Assembly: GCF_001704415.2 (NCBI RefSeq)
Contig: NC_030811.1
Coordinates: 54,983,591-55,047,590, forward strand
Reading direction: 5' to 3'
From: Capra hircus
Taxonomy: Eukaryota > Chordata > Mammalia > Artiodactyla > Bovidae
DNA: 64,000 nucleotides
The notes beneath the pieces are model-generated. The model worked only from the letters and a program-made list of their open reading frames with translations. It ran no database searches and was not told where the DNA came from. Made by a program: the position numbers and the translations under genes. How positions within the stretch are numbered: position 1 is the first letter of the stretch; each line of letters starts with the position of its first letter. Positions 1-12,200 of this stretch are shown piece after piece.

Positions 1-175
1 AGTGGAGCAGAAGAGAGCACCAATGCGCTGGGACCAGGACTGGGCTTGAGGGTACAGTCCATCAGCTCTCCTTCCAGCCAGCCCCACTCCAGAGCCACAG
101 GGGAAGAAGTGCCACCCCATTGTCTTGCAGGGTTCCCGGCTCCCAAGAATCATCTGTCTTTTTTCTGTCTTACAG
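1..175 (+). other. ADCYAP1R1 intron, 3' end
   Basis: This is intronic sequence ending in a pyrimidine-rich tract and the acceptor ttacag at 170-175. No exon was recognised in it. Confidence 0.8.
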
Positions 176-245
176 CTGCTGGGATATGAATGACAACACG
201 GCTCTGTGGTGGGTGATCAAAGGTCCTGTAGTTGGCTCCATAATG
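176..245 (+). CDS. ADCYAP1R1: ADCYAP1R1 exon: extracellular loop 2 to TM5
   Basis: A 70-nt exon flanked by acceptor tacag and donor gtgagt. Its first base completes a codon begun in the previous exon; the remaining 23 codons read [19 protein letters not shown] and on to M, ending in phase 0. The Cys-Trp pair is the class B extracellular loop 2 motif whose cysteine forms the conserved disulfide with the top of TM3. The [11 protein letters not shown] segment starts TM5. The next exon continues exactly in frame with VNFVLF. Confidence 0.96.
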
Positions 246-3200
246 GTGAGTGTGCTTGGGACAAGAAGCAGGAGAGAGAGAGAGGTCTGGGCTGAAAGGT
301 CCGGGAGAGGAGAAATAAAGTGGTCACCACACAAACCAACCTCCTTTTTCACGGCTGTGTTATGTTCTGCCACATGGATGTGCAAGTTATTTAGCTATTT
401 CACTAGTGTTGGGCATTTGTCTTTATTCCATTTTACCTCATTATGGAAGATGCTATTATGAAGAATTCTCTGCGTAGTTTTGAGAATGTGTGAATATTTC
501 TTTAGAATTAATCCCTAGAAGTAGAATTGCCAGGTCAAAAAGGGTATCCCATATCATTGTCTGCACTTGTAATTTCAATCATTTAAACTTTTGCACAGCT
601 TTGTGGGAGATAATGTAGCTCATTGTTTTAATTTTTCCACATTGCTTGTGCAGCAAAGCAAGTTTTTGACACATTTATTGACAGTTTGCTTTTTTTCTGG
701 TGACTGTTTATTTCTTTGCTCATTTTTTCTAGCCCAGTTGTTATCTTTCTTACTGTTTGATAGATAGTAATGCTTCGTTTGTTACACATATTGTAAACAT
801 AATGCCAACATTGCATGGTTTTATACAGTCAGACCACCAGGCCTTTTCATCATGAATTCTGAGGCTTATTTCTTGTTTCTGGAAGTCTTTCCCAACTGGA
901 GAATATAAAAGTAATCTTAATTGGTTTATAACGATTTTATAAATTGGATTATTACATGTATGATGGGCTTCCCTGGTGGCTCAGATGGTAAAGAATCTGC
1001 CTGCCAATGCTGGAGACCTGGGTTCGATTCCTAGCTTGGGAAGATCCCCTGGAGGAGGGCACAGCAACCCACTCCAGTATTCTTGCCTGGAGAATTCCAC
1101 GGACAGAGGAGCCTGGCGGACTACAGTCCATGAGGTCACAAAGAGTCGGACACAACTGAGTCACTAACACTTCCACTTTCATTCCATGTACGTCTTTAAT
1201 CCATCTGAAATTTTATTTCTCTGATCTGAGATGATATCTAATCTTATCAAGTTGTTTTTCTTTTTTTCCCCAATGGATAGACATCCCACCCTCTAAATAT
1301 TTTTATTGAATAGGTCATCCTTTCTCCATTATGTAGAAATGGAAGTTTATTATAAACACTCAATGAAGTCTACTTGTGTTTAGCTGCAGACTTCCTGCTC
1401 AATGTTACTAATCTATGCAGCTATTCTTGTGGCGAGTACCCCGTAGTGCTGGTTACCATAATCTGGCAGCGTGCTTTGATATCTGCTGTGGCTAATATTC
1501 TTTCATTATTTTTTCCCTTCAGAATTTTCTTGCACATTTATTTTTTCACATGGGCTTGCACATGTGTCAAGCTGAAGGAAAAAGACTGGTTGAAATTTTT
1601 TATAGGAACGCCACTGAATTTATGAGCAAATTTGGAGGAGAAGTGGTTTTCTTAAAACGCTAAGTCTTCCTTTCCAAGAATATGGCATGATTCTCTATTT
1701 ATTTAGTCTTTCTCACAGAGTCATTCTGTATAGTGTTTTTAAGTTGTCTTGATAAGTTTACCTTTATGGTGTCTTTCAGGTTGGGCTCATATGTAGGAAT
1801 TATTCTTTTGTTGTATTTTCTAGTGGGTGTATTTGTGCTGGTGTTTAGGAAGCCTACTAGTTTTTGTGTATTTTTTTCCTTTCTTGGTTACCTTTGAAGC
1901 TCTTTTATTGGTTCTTATCCCTTTTCAGTTGGTTCTCATGGAAAATTATGTAACCTATAAATGAAAATATTTTTCTCCTTCATTTCCAGTATGTATACTG
2001 TTTATTCCTTGGTTTTGTTGAGGATGATGTTTGCTACAGTTTTGGGCAGCTACCCTTCACTGAATTAGGAAAGTTTCTATTTCTGACTTGTTTCAGTGTG
2101 TATTTTTTAAAATAAGGAATAGATGTCAACTTTTATCAACTGTGTTTTGGAGACATTAATTGCTCATTCCTGTAGTGATGACTATTGATAATATTCCAGT
2201 TTATCTTCATGACGAACAATGCTGCTGCGGATATATTTGTGCATACTCTTGAGTAGGTATGAATGTGTCTTTAGAATATATCTCCAGGAGTAGAATTTCT
2301 GGGACAAAGGATATATACATTTAATATTTTCTTGGACATCAAATTGCCCTCCGCATGTGGACTATTAAAGTGCTCATTTCTCATGTGTTCATTGGCGTTT
2401 TGATTACTGAACTACTCACCAGTCTTGTGGGGATAAAGATAGCTCGTTGTTTTAATCTGTTAATGTAGCAAATGTTGGGCTTCCCTGATGGCTCAGTGGT
2501 AAAGAGTCTGCCTGCCAGTGCAGGAGATGTGGGTTCAGTCCCTGGGTTGGGAAGGAAAGGAAATGGCAGCGCACTCCAGTATTCTTGTCTGGGAAACTCC
2601 GTGGACAGAGGAGCCTGGCGGGCTCCGTTGGATGGCAAAGAGTCAGACGTGACTTAGCGACTAAACAGCAACAACAAATGTTGCTGGATTTTTTTTTTTT
2701 CCTCTTGGCATAAAACCTTTATTGCCCTGATCTGCTTGTCCTTTTAACGCACTGCTAAATTTTTCGTGTGTTAATATTCAGTTTATAGCTTTTGCATCGT
2801 TCTTTGTATGGTCTCTGGTTTTAGACATGTGCCTGATCATGTGTGTGAGCATGGTTTCTGCCCTTGTCTGGGTATAGCAGGGTTTTGTTCACCTCATAGG
2901 TAATTTGGCAGGTTTTCTTTTGATTTGCTTTTAAATAATGATATAGCATGTAAATTCCATCTTCCCTAAAGGTCTTATGAAACTGGCTGGTCAAATGATC
3001 TGGGCTGGTGCCTTTTCATACACACATCTTTGATTATTTTTAAATTTTTCCTGAGGTCATTGTGTTGTTCTGATTTCTACATCTTGATTTGACTTGATTA
3101 ATTTATAGTTTACCATGTCTGATCTTTTTCCTTGTGATGATTCAAAATACTCTACACATCTGTTGTCTTGTCCTCTTTCTCATCCTTTAATTTGTTTAAT

Positions 3201-6200
3201 TGCATTTTCTCTTTTTGGAGGGACTAACGTATGCAGTTAACAGTATTGACTGTGCTAAATTCCAAGTGCTGATTAGACACTGGGCATGTAGTAGAAGGCA
3301 AAACTGACAAAAACTGCCCTCCAGGAAGGCCCTTTATCATTCTGCTTGATCTGTGAAAGCAAAACAAAACCAAAAAAATTATATTCATTGATTATCTACT
3401 TTTTTCATGTTTCTTTAATGAATTTTTATTTTTAACTTCCTTCTTTAAAGGAAGTAGAAATTTAATTTATGGTACTCTTTCCCTAAATTTTGATTTGAAT
3501 GCTTAATTATTTTATTTTCAATATTTCTTATCTTTTAATAAGTTAGTGTTTCCTTGAGCCCGGCTTCACTTCAGCCAGGCGTTGCTGTGTGGTCCCCATT
3601 GTTACATTTGTGTTAGTCTCTCAATCATGTCCGACTCTCCGCAATCCCTTGAACTATAGCTGGCCAGCCTCTTCTGTCCATGGGGATTTTCCAGGCAAGA
3701 ATACTGGAGTGGGTTGCCATTGCTTTCTCCAGGGGAGCTTCCCACCCCAGAGATGGAACCCAGGTCTCCCACATTCCTTACCATCTGAGCCACCAGGGAA
3801 GCCCATCGTCTCTATTTATTTACTCCCCTCCTGCCTTGTCTTTATTTACTTACTCCCCTCCCTCCTGCTTTCTCACCATCCACACAGCTTCCTACTTTGT
3901 TTAGAGAGCTTTTGTCCCTGACCTCTGAAGGTAAATGCTATTGCCATTCAAAGGCAGTCCTTTAATTAATAATCCTTATTGTTCTCCATTCTGGTTCTCC
4001 GTATTCAGTGACTCTGAACTTGGAGTTTCTCCAGAGGACAGCTCTCACCTCTGCAGTAGCCTCTTCTCTGTTTTGCATGGCTGTTTTTCCATCACCCTGA
4101 CGCTGTTTGCTCCGTCTTTTCCAGAAATTGCTCACTTTTCCGGCTCACGCATGACAGCTCTTGCTATTTCTCAGTACTCTCCTGGGCTTCTTTTTATCCC
4201 TCTCTCCTGTGGCTTCAGTGACATGGAGGGCGGCTGGGGAGGGAATGAGTGTTCCCGTGCTGCCATCTTATGTGTGCTTGCAATGCTGCCATTGTAAGTC
4301 TGGATGGGATCTTGACTGACGGGAAGAGGGCCTTGTTGAGGGAGTAACAGCCAGCGTAGTGGCAGGGGTGTGGAAAGTCTTTGCTCAGAACCGTTCTCAC
4401 TGCTGTTTCTTTGCTCCTCAGGTTAACTTTGTGCTCTTCGTTGGCATCATTGTCATCCTTGTGCAGAAACTTCAGTCTCCAGACATGGGAGGCAACGAGT
4501 CCAGCATCTACTTGTAAGTACCACTGGGTGAATGCCATGGTTAAATTCCAACAGCTCGGTGGGGCCTGCACTCAGGACACAGGAGGAGAAGGCCTGGGCA
4601 TCACTAAGTGGGTACTCTACATGGGCATTGGCAGGACTTCTTTTGGATTAAAGTGACTTGAAAATATAGTTGCCCATCTATCCTTCAGCCAACCCAGGAG
4701 CACCTAATCCGCATAGTGACAACATGGAAACGAGAGAGAAAAAGATGGACAGATCTGTGTCTTGCTAGGAAAATCAAGATGGAAAAGGCAGATTCCTTAA
4801 GGTAGTTAGGGTGGGTCTTGGTGGATTGAAATTGTAGTTCTTTTGGGGATCTTGGTTCTCAGGGGAGCTCATGACTGCTGCTGGATACAGTGTTGCCTGA
4901 AGTCCCCATTCCCAGGCCAGTGGGTACAAGTTGCTCAGTCCCCACTAGTGAGTGAGTTGGGCAGACAGTCTCCCTGGTCTGAGTACTGGAAGAGAAATTC
5001 TCTTTGCACCTTCTCTTGGGGCAACTCTACTTCTAGGTCTGGTCATTTTCCTGAAACTCCCTCCTCCCTGGGCAGAGGGACATCTAACATGTTTGGGGTT
5101 AATGGTGTTCAGGGGCAACCTCTTACCACTGAGTGTCGGGTTTCTCCACTTCCACGGCCATTGGGTTTGTTTCTTCCCAGTGTCTCTGCAGCCAGGTCCC
5201 TAATAGCTTATCCCTGCTAGCTCTGTCCCACCCCTCTCCTAGCCCTCCACCTATGCTGAATCAGACCAAGCACCTTCCATCTCACCCTTCTTGCCTTGTA
5301 ATCATGACCAGCTTGGTGTATGGGCTGTGGGGGCACTTCTGATGCTGGGGAGGCAGTTTGGTCCCCTGTGGTTGGCTGGAGGGGCCAGAGAGGGACAAAC
5401 TGAGAACAACCTGTGAGGTGGAAGCCTCTGCGTTGCTTCCTCAGTTTGAGAAGAGAACAGGTTAGAAAGAACTTTGTCAGAGACCCCAGCCTGGGGTTCA
5501 GAACCTTGATAGCTGCCCAGAGGACAAGTGGGACAGCAGAGAGACTCCAACAGAGGGTCCCCCCACCCAGCCATTCTCCTGGAGAGAAGGAGAAGCAGGA
5601 ATGCTTGGGAACCAGCCCCGGATCCTTCTCTCAGCCTCCTTGAGACTTCCCTGGGTCGGTGGAGCTTGTCCTTGGTCCCTGCAGTCAGTCTGGCACCTCT
5701 TCCGTGGCAACCCTTCCCTGGGAGTGGGGATCAGTGCAGGGCCTGGCTCGGTCAGGCGCTTGTTTTCCCTGCATTTAGGATGATTACACTGACCGCTGCT
5801 CCTCTCCTTTTTCTGGCTATCCATTTATTGTCTTTTATTTTTTCATGTTTTTGTGAACATTTACCAGCCTTTGCTTATATGTGCGTGTTACGTAGTGCAA
5901 AAAATTGTTCATCCATATAAAGTCCCCTGCACTGAGGGACTGCGGGGCCAGCTCTCTGCAGATAACTGACCTGGAAAGATCATTCCTGCCTTTGTCTCCT
6001 GGAGCCACAAAACAGGGCCCTGCTGCTCCCCCTACCTTCTTGTCCAGCGTCAGAGACCACATCCTTGTGTCTGGCTTGTTTCTCCCACTTGAGGGTGGTT
6101 TTGCTCCTGCATTAGCAGTTAGTTATCTCAAATGTCCTCTGAAGCTGACAGGTAGCTAACTAAGTCAGCGTCTTCTCTCCTTTGAGCTCTAAGCAACCTT

Positions 6201-9200
6201 GGCTCCCCCTCCCCACCGCCTCCCTGCCACTTTGATTCCTAGTAGGATCTATTTCTTCTTCTGAGGTCCCTGGGACTTGTCCTCCTGGGACTCCCCTGGC
6301 CTCCTCTCTGTCTGTGCAGGGACACACAGGGACTCAGCCGCAGCCTGAGTAAGGACACTCTGCTGACCGCAGAACATTCTTAACCAGCTTGGACATCTTG
6401 CCCCAGGCTGCAAGAAACCCAGAGTGCAGAGGGAGGGAAGTGTGGGGCCAGGGATTTGAAGGTGTATTGTAGACTAGGAGCCGTAGAGTCCTATAAGACC
6501 TTCCGAATGCATAGATCAGAACTGTCTATAATTAACACAGGGTTTATACATTTAAGTAAAAATGCTTAAAGAACCAGCTGCAAGCATACCTCGTTTTATT
6601 GTGCCTCACTTTACTGTTCTTCACAGATACTGCCTTTATTACAGATTAAAGGCCTTTGGCAACCTGGGTCTGTGTTGAGCAAGTCTGTCGGCCCCATCTT
6701 TCCAACAGCATTTTCTTACTTGGTGTCTCTGTGTTATTATTTGGAAATGCTCACAATATTTCAAGCTTTTTAAAAAATTATATTTGTTGTGGTGATCAGT
6801 GATCTTTCTTGCTGCTGTGATTCACGGGAGGTTCAGATCATTAGTGTTTTTTAGCAATAAGATGTTTTTAAATTAAGGAATGTGCATTTTCTTAGACATT
6901 TTGCCATTGCACACTAAACAGGCTATAGGATAATGTAAACATGACCTTTATATGCACTGGGAAGCCACAAAATTGATGTGACTTTATTACAATATTCTCT
7001 TCATTGCAGTGGTCTGAACTGAACTCACAATATCTCAGGGGTATGCCTATGGTTGGTTTGCTCTTATTGTGTCAAGAATCCCCTTGAAATCTCGGCAAAT
7101 TCTTTAAAATTTTTTTAGAGACATCTAAGCTTGAGCTCATCTCAAGCCCCAAAGATTAAACCTCAGGAGGATGTGCTTTGTAAGCCAGGTGGGAGGGCTG
7201 ACACAAGACAGCGGGGATCAGTTTTAAGTGCAGCTACATGTTTGAGTGTTGCCAGGGTCAAGGAGACTCTATTGGTGAATGTAAGGGGTAATCAAAGCAG
7301 CCATGCTGCCAAGCATTTAAAAACACTTGCCGTTCATTTAATGCCAACAAATCTGGATTAAATATAATCCCCATTTTACAGCTGAGGGAACTAGTTATCA
7401 ATGAAGTGGGATGAATCCAGTGGGAAAGAATGAAGCCGTAGTTACAGTGCAGGCAGGCAGGCCCTTGACTCCGAGCTTGCTTGCACCATCATTCCTCCCC
7501 TCAAGGAATTTACAGGCAAGATGATAATATTAAACAAGGCTTCCTGGAAGAAAAGGCCGCAGTGGGTTCCAGCCTTGTACAAAACTGCCCTACCTGGAGT
7601 GCTTTGAGCTGGGAGGTGTCTACTGCTGGGTGGGGAGAGGAGGGAACAATGGGGGAATTCAAAAAGGGGCAGGATGTGATGGGAGAGGATTTCAGAGCTG
7701 TGTCTGAATCCCCTTGGTCAGCAGAGTTCTGTGTTGGGCTGAGATCCTTTCAGACCTGCCCACAACAATTTTTCGGTTTTTCCCTCTGTTCCCAGAACAA
7801 ATTTAAGCCTGGGAGTCCCCAGGAGAGACCGAGAGGACCTCCTGCCTGTGCCCACAGACCAGCACTCACTCCTTTTCCTGTAGGTTTGTTCCAGCGGCTC
7901 AGATGATGAGGTTTGCCCTCCTCTGTAGACCAAGATGGTGCTCCAGACCCAATCAAAGGACCTGTTGAGGGCTGGGGTTCCTACAGGGGGCAGCAGCCCT
8001 GAGCCACCTCCACTCTCACTGGCTGCTGGGAGAAGGAGTGGCTGGGCTCAGAACTTGGGCAGTGGCCAGGCATGGAGTGTGGGCCTGAGTCCTGGTTAAG
8101 CCTGTGCTTAGGCTCAACGCTGTTTGAAGCCAGGGGTTAGGGCTCAGCCCCATTCTGGGGTCAGGGTTAACCTTCCTTTTCTTGGGACCGGAGTTTACCT
8201 CTGTAAGAACCTGACTGGCTTAGAAAAAGGAGGGTGAGGTTTCTGCACTGAGAGCATCTCAGGCCTGTCTCTGCAGGGAGCTGGCTTTATTCCCAGCGGT
8301 CTTCCTGTTGCAAGATGGGCATTGGAGCAGCCTCTTGAGTCTGGGTCAGGGAGGGAAACTTCGTCTTTATTCCCCTCAGGGACCCCACAGAGCAGATCTC
8401 CATGGCCCCGTGGGGTAAAGGAAAGAGAACAGACACTGTGATGTAGTACATAGCTCAGCAGGGCTGTGACCTACCCAGTGTCGGAGAGACAACATTCGCC
8501 TCTGAAGACAGACTCTTCCCTGTCTAGGCAGAAGTACAGCCAGGAAGCTCTTAGGCCAGGAGCTCAGCCCACAGCCTGAGGCTTCCAGTTCACATGGGGC
8601 TCTGTCTTCTCCTTCCAAAACACGCTCTCCCCATCCTCTGTCTAGGAGTACCCTGTCCTAACAACTCCTGTTAGGGATTGTCAATAGGGAATGGTTGCCC
8701 ACATTTTGCAGGTGGAGAAACTGAGGTCCAGAGAAGAAAAGTGGCAACACCTAAGATCAGCAAGTCAGTGGCCAAACAAAACCTTGGACTCAGGTCCCCA
8801 AGCCACAGGTTAGGCACGAGGCACAGGGGGCTGGCAGGTCCTCAGTGGTGGTGGGTAGCGAGGGAGGGCAGGGAAACTCCAAGATCTGTTTAGCTGGGCT
8901 TCTGATTGGAGTGCCAGTGTGGTGGGGAGTGCTTCTCTGGGGACTGGGCCAGGCTTTGACGGGGCACAGCATCTTAGCAGCAGGCAGGACCCTATGGGGA
9001 ATGTTCAATTCAGGTCACGACATTCTGTGGGTCTGCTATGTGTCTAGCGTTATGCTGATCAGTAGGATCAGGGTGAGATAGACAAGGATCCTGCCTACAA
9101 AAGGTTCCCCTGCAGGGGTCTCTGTCTAATATCTGGGGGCTACAGTCCAGGCAGCCTTACATACAAAAGGCACTATAACACGCGTGGGCTGTATTTAGCT

Positions 9201-12200
9201 TGAGACCAAAGCAAGGTCTGAAGAACCCATGTGTTGCGTCCCTGAGTTATAGATGGCAGTGTTTGACCTTCCTGCAGACACCCAGCAAAGCTGTGGCAGA
9301 ACCCGGCCTGGGAGCCAGGGCTCCCTGACTTCCAGATGTGGGTGTCACTCCTGCACCCGCCGTAGGGGTCTGCCGCCTCTGATTTAGGCCGACGATGCTG
9401 CTCTTCAAGCAGCTTCCACCCGGTATCCTTGTCTAAGTTGCTTATCCCCTTGGATCCAAATCAGAATGGAGCTGATCAGCCCACGCGGGTTAATCTCTTC
9501 CTCTTGACTGAATTTCGTTTCTTTTTTTTCCCCACTAATTGTAGTGACTTTTCAGCGATTTGGACATTTTTCTCGTGCCTGTCTCTGGCTTTTCTGCCAC
9601 CCTCTTCCCTTTTGGTTTCTTTTCATTGGATCCTTTGAACAGTCACTGGAGGTTTGGGGGAAGGAGGATATTTGGGAAGAAGGTCCTTTAACTTTATCCC
9701 TTCTCCCGGGAGCCCTCCCAGGCATCAGGTGCAACTTTTGATCCACCCTCCCTGCCTCCCCCGTAGAGACACACATCTTTACTGGGATGTGATTTCCCAG
9801 CTTACTTGTTGCTAAATGGCCTTTAGTAGTATTTAAAGAAATCAGAAGGGCCTATGTTTATTGTATCCAGGGCCCAGAAAGAATAGGGACAACTTGGAAA
9901 CTGGAGGAGAAGAGGTCTTGGAGGAGAACAGCTAAAGCTTTAGAGTTCGGGGTGAGAGTTTAAGCCTGGTGTGTATGAAGTGACCTGTGAGGTCTGGGCT
10001 CTCAGGCTCCCTGACTCTGATTTTTGTGGCTCACCCAGACCACGGTTGAGGGGTGAGGCCACTTGCCTTAGGAGAGAGTAGTCAATCTTTCAATCTGGGC
10101 AAGGTAGAGAATAAATTTGAAGACTAGAATGGCTTCCATTTCTGAATATCCAATTAAACTCTTAATTATTGAGAAAAACATACTTATGTGTCCATCTGTC
10201 TCTTTGTACACGAAACAGACCTTTGATATTCATTGAGGCACATGAAGAAACTTCTCAGATACATGACTCCCTCCCAACAGTGTTCTGAAACTTTGATTTG
10301 CGGGCGGATCACCTAGGGATGTTGTTGAAATGCAGATTCTGAGGCAGTAGGTCTGAAACTCTGAATTTCTGCATTTCTAAGACGTTCTCAGGTGGTACTG
10401 ATGCTTCGTCTGGGTAGCAGAGCCTCATACCATCCCTCATCTGTAGAAGAATCTAGTAGCACCCACTGGCATGAAGTGAAAGATGTTGTTAATTAAAGGA
10501 GAACCACACACCTGACTGAGGCAAGGATGCTGGGTGGACCTCAGCTTGCCCCATCTATGATGTGTGTGATTCAGATGTCTACTTCAGCTAAATGATATGT
10601 CACCACATGTCAGGGACCTCCAGACTTACTCTTGAGCTGGGATCACACATTCTGGATCCATGAATGCCGAAGGTCTGGGCTCTTTGGGCGTATCCATTCT
10701 CATTTGCATCAGACCCCCGCAGGTCTGTCAGTTCACCAGCAGCTCTGGTTCACGGTGCCTAACAAGGTGTGTGGAATGGGCCTCTCCTTTGCAGTCTGAC
10801 AAGATGACACAGCTCTTACTCCATCTCTTACATGTTTGTCAGGGATGGGGAAAAAAATGGGTAGTGCCAGCCCAAGGGTAAGCAGGACTGAGAGGGGCTA
10901 GAAGAGATGGAAGTTGAGCCTCCCTGAGGAGACAGAGCTCTGTGTCTCCCCCAGGGGCAGGTAGAGCTGGACAGGCATCCTGGACCCACGTGTGGATGGC
11001 TCCTTAAGGTGGCTTATTTCTGCAGTCAGTGGAGCAGAGCCTGAAGGGTGTCCCCTCAGCCCTCAGTCCCTGCCTGTTGAACTTCTGTGGAGAAGTCTGG
11101 GCAGCGCTGTGCAGTGGAGGCTCAGCAGTGGTGCAGGGCCTCCAGTCTGGGCAGCGCTGTGCAGTGGAGCCTCAGCAGTGGTGCAGGGCCTCCAGTCTGG
11201 GCAGCGCTGTGCAGTGGAGCCTCAGCAGTGGTGCAGGGCCTCCAGTCTGGGAACCACCACCACCCGTGGCTGTTGAGCTGCTGCGGTGTGACTCAGTCCA
11301 CTCAGAAAGTGGATTTTTCATCTCATTTCAGCTTGCCTGGTGGGTGTGTAGTGTCTATCATCCGCATCCTGTCCACCCATCCTACCTCTTCTCCGCTTAG
11401 GCCTATGCCGAGGTGCTCAAGGTTCGGTCAGAGGAAGGCGTGGGCAGAGGAGGGAGAGGATCAGGGGATGACCAGTGGATGTTCCAGTTGGCTTTCACAA
11501 GCAAGCCCACAGCTGGCCAGATTCTAGGGGTTTCCAGCTGCCCCTCTTGCCTTGGGATCTCTGGCAAGGCCATGCCCCAAGCCTGGAGCTAACTCCGGAG
11601 ACAGCTCCTGGTCCCGTGTTGAGACCCAGCCAGGCCCCACTTCTAAACACACACGCTCTCCCGTGAACCCCACCGCCGCCTTTTGGGTTCCCAGTGTGAG
11701 TGCTCACGTATGCCTGTGTGTCTGTGTGCACACGTGTATATGTAGGGGTGTGTGTGTTTCTATGTCCAGAGCTGACCGCATCTCGGCCCTCAGCTTCCTC
11801 CATGTGATGCCCCCGCTCGTCTCTACACCCCGAGCCGCTCTACCCTCCCTGTGAGCCGTGTCACTCTAAGTTCCCACCTCAGTTTCTCGTGGCCCAATGC
11901 CCCCAGCTGACAGAAATGCTGATCTTGTCACACCCAGCAGCTGCGTGCAGAAATGCTACTGCAAGCCACAGCGGGCTCAGCAGCACTCTTGCAAGATGTC
12001 AGAACTGTCCACCATTACTCTGTAAGTGTGCGTGGCGTGGCTGTGGCCGGGTGTGCTGGATGGGAGGGGGACGCATGCTGCTGCTGCCTCCACCTGGAGC
12101 TCCCGTCTGCCCAGGTTGGAGGAGAGCGGGGAGTGAGCCTGTGCCTCCAGCCCTGAGCCCTTGCCTGGCTGTTGCATGTTGACATCTGTGCGTCTTGTGA

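Larger units (their letters stand above)
246..4421 (+). other. ADCYAP1R1 intron between the extracellular loop 2 and TM5/loop 3 exons
   Basis: A 4.2-kb intron. Most of 450-3000 is old AT-rich LINE-like sequence interrupted by two Bov-tA SINEs, and a third SINE lies at 3603-3806. The stretch 3810-4421 shows nothing I recognise apart from the acceptor polypyrimidine tract (ctgtttctttgctcctcag). Confidence 0.75.
4514..11937 (+). other. ADCYAP1R1 intron upstream of the hop exon
   Basis: A 7.4-kb intron. Apart from the Tigger remnant, two MIR fragments, a MER5-like element and a 50-bp minisatellite, I see no recognisable features in 4514-6580, 7050-8668, 8790-9240, 9340-10280, 10430-11093 or 11251-11900. 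No ruminant SINE is present. In rodents and humans a second optional cassette, hip, is known for this loop. I could not identify it here. Confidence 0.7.

Noticed and set aside
1015..1035. B-box-like words (ggttcgattcc) suggesting tRNA genes
   Set aside because: These are the tRNA-Glu-derived heads of Bov-tA SINEs. They lack a complete cloverleaf and sit in full SINE context.
976..1167. Recurring open frames with peptides like '[20 protein letters not shown]' on both strands
   Set aside because: They are translations of Bov-tA/BovA SINEs and recur at almost every SINE in the window.
7884..7963. Possible hip-type exon after the strong acceptor ccttttcctgtag
   Set aside because: The only nearby donor (gttgag at 7964) gives 80 nt, which would shift the frame into the next exon; a shorter 54-nt option does not match the known 28-residue cassette.
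11029..11527. Three overlapping repetitive open frames around 11.1-11.4 kb
   Set aside because: They are produced by the 50-bp minisatellite, whose length makes it readable in successive frames.
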